Shown here one piece after another: positions 29,286 to 32,135 of a stretch of DNA of 32,135 nucleotides. The position numbers and the translations under genes were made by a program. Each line of letters opens with the position of its first letter. Within the stretch, counting starts at the first letter, position 1. The notes below the pieces were generated by a model. It made no database searches. It was not told where the DNA came from and was given only the letters and a program-made list of their open reading frames with translations. This DNA is from Oceanimonas marisflavi (GTDB lineage: Bacteria; Pseudomonadota; Gammaproteobacteria; Enterobacterales; Aeromonadaceae): the NCBI RefSeq assembly GCF_003049725.1, contig NZ_QAGM01000029.1, positions 1 to 32,135 of the forward strand, read 5' to 3'.

Positions 29286-31907
29286 ATGGATAATCATGCG
29301 GCACTCAGGGCCAATGTGGGCCTGCTGGGGCAGTTGCTGGGCGATGCCATTCGCGAGCATCACGGGCAGGCCTTTCTCGACAAGATCGAAACCATTCGCC
29401 AGCTGGCCAAATCGGCCCGCCAGGGCAATGACGCAGATCAGCAGCAACTGCTCACCACCCTCAAACAGCTGAGTGACGACGAGCTGCTGCCCGTGGCCCG
29501 GGCCTTCAGTCAGTTTCTTAACCTGGCCAACGTGGCCGAGCAGTTTCACACCATTTCCCGGGGCTATCGCCAGGACGCCGGCCCCAACCCACTGGACGAA
29601 GTATTTGAGCGCCTGAAAGGGGCCAACGTGGGTGAAGACGCCATTCGCGAGGCGGTGGCGTCCCTCGACATCGATCTGGTGCTCACCGCCCACCCCACGG
29701 AAGTGACCCGTCGCACCTTTATTCACAAGCATGTGCAGCTCAACGACTGCCTGGCGGCGCTGGAGCTGGAACTGCCTGAAACAGAAAAAACCGATCTGCT
29801 GGCCCGGGTCGATCAGCTGATCACTCAGGCCTGGCACAGCAACGAAATCCGCGCCCAGCGCCCCACTCCGGTAGACGAGGCCAAATGGGGCTTTGCGGTA
29901 ATAGAGAACAGCCTGTGGCCCGCCCTGCCCCGCTTTCTGCGCCAGCTCGACCAGCGCATGCAAACCGAGCTGGGCGAGCGCCTGCCCCTGGATGCGGCGC
30001 CGGTGCGCTTTACCTCCTGGATGGGCGGCGACCGGGACGGCAATCCCTTCGTGACCGCAAAAGTGACCGAAGAAGTGCTGCTGCTGGGCCGCTGGATGGC
30101 CAGCTCGCTGTTCCTCAACGACATTCAGGAGCTGGTGTCCGAGCTGTCCATGTCCGAAGCCAGCACCGAGCTGCGCGCCGCCAGCGGCGACAGTGACGAG
30201 CCCTACCGGGCGGTGCTGCGCCGGCTGCGGGAAGATCTGCGGGAAACCCTGCTGCACCTTAACGCCCGGGTTCAGGGTCAGAAGACCGATGCCCGGGATC
30301 TGGTCACTCAAACCGAGCAGTTGCGCCAGCCCCTGGAGCTTTGCTACCGCTCACTGCAGGAGTGCGGCCTCGGCAAGATTGCCGACGGCCTGCTGCTGGA
30401 CGTGATCCGCAAGGTGTCCTGTTTCGGCATTCATCTGCTCAAGCTCGACATTCGTCAGGACGGCGAGCGCCATACCCAGGCTCTGGGAGAAATCACCCGC
30501 TACCTGGGGCTGGGCGACTACGGCGAATGGAGCGAGGCCGACAAGCAGGCGTTTTTGCTCAACGAGCTCAACTCCCGTCGTCCGCTGCTGCCGCGCCAGT
30601 GGCAACCCTCCCACGACACGCAGGAAGTGCTCGACACCTGCGCCGTGATCGCCCGTCACCCGCGGGACGCCTTTGGCATCTATATCATCTCCATGGCCGG
30701 CGAGCCGTCGGACGTACTGGCAGTGCAGCTGCTGCTGAAGGAATGCGGCGTCGACTTCCCCATGCCGGTGGCACCGCTGTTTGAAACCCTGGATGATCTC
30801 AACCATGGCGCCGCCGTGATTGAGCGGCTGTATCAGCTGCCCTGGTACCGGGGTTATATGCAGGGCCGCCAGTATGTGATGATCGGCTATTCCGACTCCG
30901 CCAAGGACGCCGGCATGCTGGCCGCCGGCTGGGCCCAGTACAGCGCCATGGAACAGCTGGTCAGTATCAGCGAGCGGGAAAAGGTCAAACTCACCCTGTT
31001 CCACGGCCGCGGTGGCAGCCTGGGCCGGGGCGGCGGTCCCGCCCGTCAGGCCATTCTGGCCCAGCCCCCGGGCTCCACTCTGGGAGGACTGCGGGTCACC
31101 GAGCAGGGCGAGATGATCCGCTTCAAGTTCGGTCTGCCTCAGGTGGCCATCGACAGCCTGGCGCTCTATGCCAGCGCCGTGCTCGAGGCCAACCTGCTGC
31201 CGCCCCCCGAGCCCAAGCCCGAATGGCGCCGGCTGATGAACGCCATGGCGGAAGTCTCCTGCGCCCATTACCGCAGCCTTATTCGCGGTGAGCCCGACTT
31301 TGTGCCCTATTTCCGCGCCGCCACCCCCGAGCTGGAGCTAGGCAAGCTGCCCCTGGGCTCCCGCCCGGCCAAACGCAAGCCCAACGGCGGCGTGGAAAGC
31401 CTGCGCGCCATTCCCTGGATCTTCGCCTGGACCCAGAACCGGTTGATGCTGCCGGCCTGGCTGGGTGCCCACAAGGGCCTGGAAAAGGTGGTGGCAGACG
31501 GCCAGGAAACCACCCTGCGCGCCATGAACCAGGGCTGGCCCTTCTTCCGTGCCCGCCTCGACATGCTGGAAATGGTGTTCCTCAAGGCCGACTCGGGCCT
31601 GGCCGCCTACTACGACAGCGTGCTGGTGCCCGAGGAGCTTAAACCCCTGGGCAAGCGACTGCGGGACGAGCTGCGCGCCAGCACCGAACTGGTACTGAAG
31701 CTGAAGGAAAAATCCGAGCTGCTGTCGAGCGAGCCCTGGATTCAGGAGTCCATCAAACTGCGCAATCCCTATACGGATCCGCTCAACGTGCTGCAGGCCG
31801 AATTGCTCAAGCGCTCCCGGGAGCAGGACGATATTCACCCTGTGCTGGATCAGGCGCTGATGGTCACCATCGCCGGCATCGCAGCGGGAATGCGTAATAC
31901 CGGTTAA
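29286..31907 (+). CDS. ppc: Phosphoenolpyruvate carboxylase
   Basis: This 873-residue cytoplasmic enzyme adds bicarbonate to PEP to form oxaloacetate, refilling the TCA cycle. E. coli Ppc is 883 residues. The catalytic histidine His136 lies in [11 protein letters not shown], the bicarbonate and PEP site GRGG at 574-577 in [14 protein letters not shown], and [10 protein letters not shown] is also conserved. The C terminus ends AAGMRNTG, the family's conserved end that takes part in the active site and allosteric site. The ATG at 29286 follows AGAGG by 5 nt. It lies downstream of argE on the same strand; the link to arginine synthesis (aspartate supply) is suggestive only. Confidence 0.99.
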   Translation: MDNHAALRANVGLLGQLLGDAIREHHGQAFLDKIETIRQLAKSARQGNDADQQQLLTTLKQLSDDELLPVARAFSQFLNLANVAEQFHTISRGYRQDAGPNPLDEVFERLKGANVGEDAIREAVASLDIDLVLTAHPTEVTRRTFIHKHVQLNDCLAALELELPETEKTDLLARVDQLITQAWHSNEIRAQRPTPVDEAKWGFAVIENSLWPALPRFLRQLDQRMQTELGERLPLDAAPVRFTSWMGGDRDGNPFVTAKVTEEVLLLGRWMASSLFLNDIQELVSELSMSEASTELRAASGDSDEPYRAVLRRLREDLRETLLHLNARVQGQKTDARDLVTQTEQLRQPLELCYRSLQECGLGKIADGLLLDVIRKVSCFGIHLLKLDIRQDGERHTQALGEITRYLGLGDYGEWSEADKQAFLLNELNSRRPLLPRQWQPSHDTQEVLDTCAVIARHPRDAFGIYIISMAGEPSDVLAVQLLLKECGVDFPMPVAPLFETLDDLNHGAAVIERLYQLPWYRGYMQGRQYVMIGYSDSAKDAGMLAAGWAQYSAMEQLVSISEREKVKLTLFHGRGGSLGRGGGPARQAILAQPPGSTLGGLRVTEQGEMIRFKFGLPQVAIDSLALYASAVLEANLLPPPEPKPEWRRLMNAMAEVSCAHYRSLIRGEPDFVPYFRAATPELELGKLPLGSRPAKRKPNGGVESLRAIPWIFAWTQNRLMLPAWLGAHKGLEKVVADGQETTLRAMNQGWPFFRARLDMLEMVFLKADSGLAAYYDSVLVPEELKPLGKRLRDELRASTELVLKLKEKSELLSSEPWIQESIKLRNPYTDPLNVLQAELLKRSREQDDIHPVLDQALMVTIAGIAAGMRNTG

Positions 31908-31925
31908 ACCCAGCCATAAGCTTGA

Positions 31926-32005
31926 AGCTTTAAGCTGTAAGAAATGCGTAGTAGCTGCAGGTACCATCTGGTGCCTGCAAACTTACGCAGGGCGGCTTAA
32001 AGCTG
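31926..32005 (+). repeat. Structured inverted-repeat element after ppc (second copy of family)
   Basis: Nested stems lie just past the ppc stop: outer AGCTTTAAGC/GCTTAAAGCT (31926-31935 and 31995-32004), middle TGCGTA/TACGCA (31945-31950 and about 31984-31989), and inner GCAGGTACCA/TGGTGCCTGC (31957-31978, one G-T pair). The arms share TTAAGCTGTAAG (31930-31941) and GCTTAAAGCTG (31995-32005) with the element between argG and argH, in the same order and orientation, while the interior differs. This supports a dispersed repeat family. Confidence 0.7.
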
Positions 32006-32052
32006 ACGGCCTGTCTCTTGGTCACAAGTTTTTCTTGACATAACTTGCAAAT

Positions 32053-32088
32053 AAAAGGTTGGCCGTAGTGCGCTACGGCCAACCTTTT
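32053..32088 (+). terminator. Strong palindrome, likely terminator downstream of ppc
   Basis: A perfect 16-bp stem AAAAGGTTGGCCGTAG / CTACGGCCAACCTTTT with a TGCG loop ends in TTTT on both strands. It is 145 bp past the ppc stop and could act in either direction, for ppc or for a gene to the right of the window. The T-run is short, so efficiency is uncertain. Confidence 0.7.
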
Positions 32089-32135
32089 CCACCTAACGTT
32101 CTTCTCAAATGCCCTATCACTATGATCTAATGGCA

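Overview
This window comes from a denitrifying gammaproteobacterium. The S10-spc-alpha ribosomal protein order, the E. coli-like S4-target leader before rpsM, and the E. coli-like ArgB and ArgE proteins support this. The combination with a clade I nosRZDFYL cluster and a shorter, non-enteric ArgF resembles the Oceanimonas/Oceanisphaera/Zobellella group, but that placement is inference from memory.

Layout, left to right. (1) 1-405: the 5' end of a 16S rRNA gene on the minus strand, with its leader (boxA, small hairpin) and two tandem promoters. (2) 492-8108: a complete nitrous oxide reductase cluster nosR-nosZ-nosD-nosF-nosY-nosL, minus strand, with overlapping or nearly touching genes and an FNR/DNR-type site upstream of nosR. 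(3) 8157-22050: the S10, spc and alpha operons, minus strand, from rpsJ to rplQ, including rpmJ (38 codons). Promoters are visible before rpsJ and rplN, a leader regulatory RNA before rpsM, and terminators after rpsQ and rplQ. (4) 22119-22198: an inverted pair of REP-like repeats. (5) 22226-27756: argCBFGH, minus strand, with a terminator after argG and a structured repeat between argG and argH. (6) 28010-29161: argE, plus strand, divergent from argC, with two candidate ArgR boxes. (7) 29286-31907: ppc, plus strand, followed by a second copy of the structured repeat family and a strong terminator-like palindrome.

How the genes work together. NosZ reduces N2O to N2 in the periplasm; NosR supplies electrons and NosDFY-L support copper-site assembly. 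The ribosomal operons make most core r-proteins, the RNA polymerase alpha subunit and the SecY translocon. ArgE, C, B, F, G and H cover most of the linear arginine pathway; N-acetylglutamate synthase and acetylornithine aminotransferase are not in the window. PEP carboxylase replenishes oxaloacetate.

Most of the window is conserved core genome. I found no undescribed multi-gene system. The points worth a second look are the placement of nos between the alpha operon and an rRNA operon, the two dispersed-repeat families, the nested inverted repeats before ppc, and the HCQP motif in ArgF.
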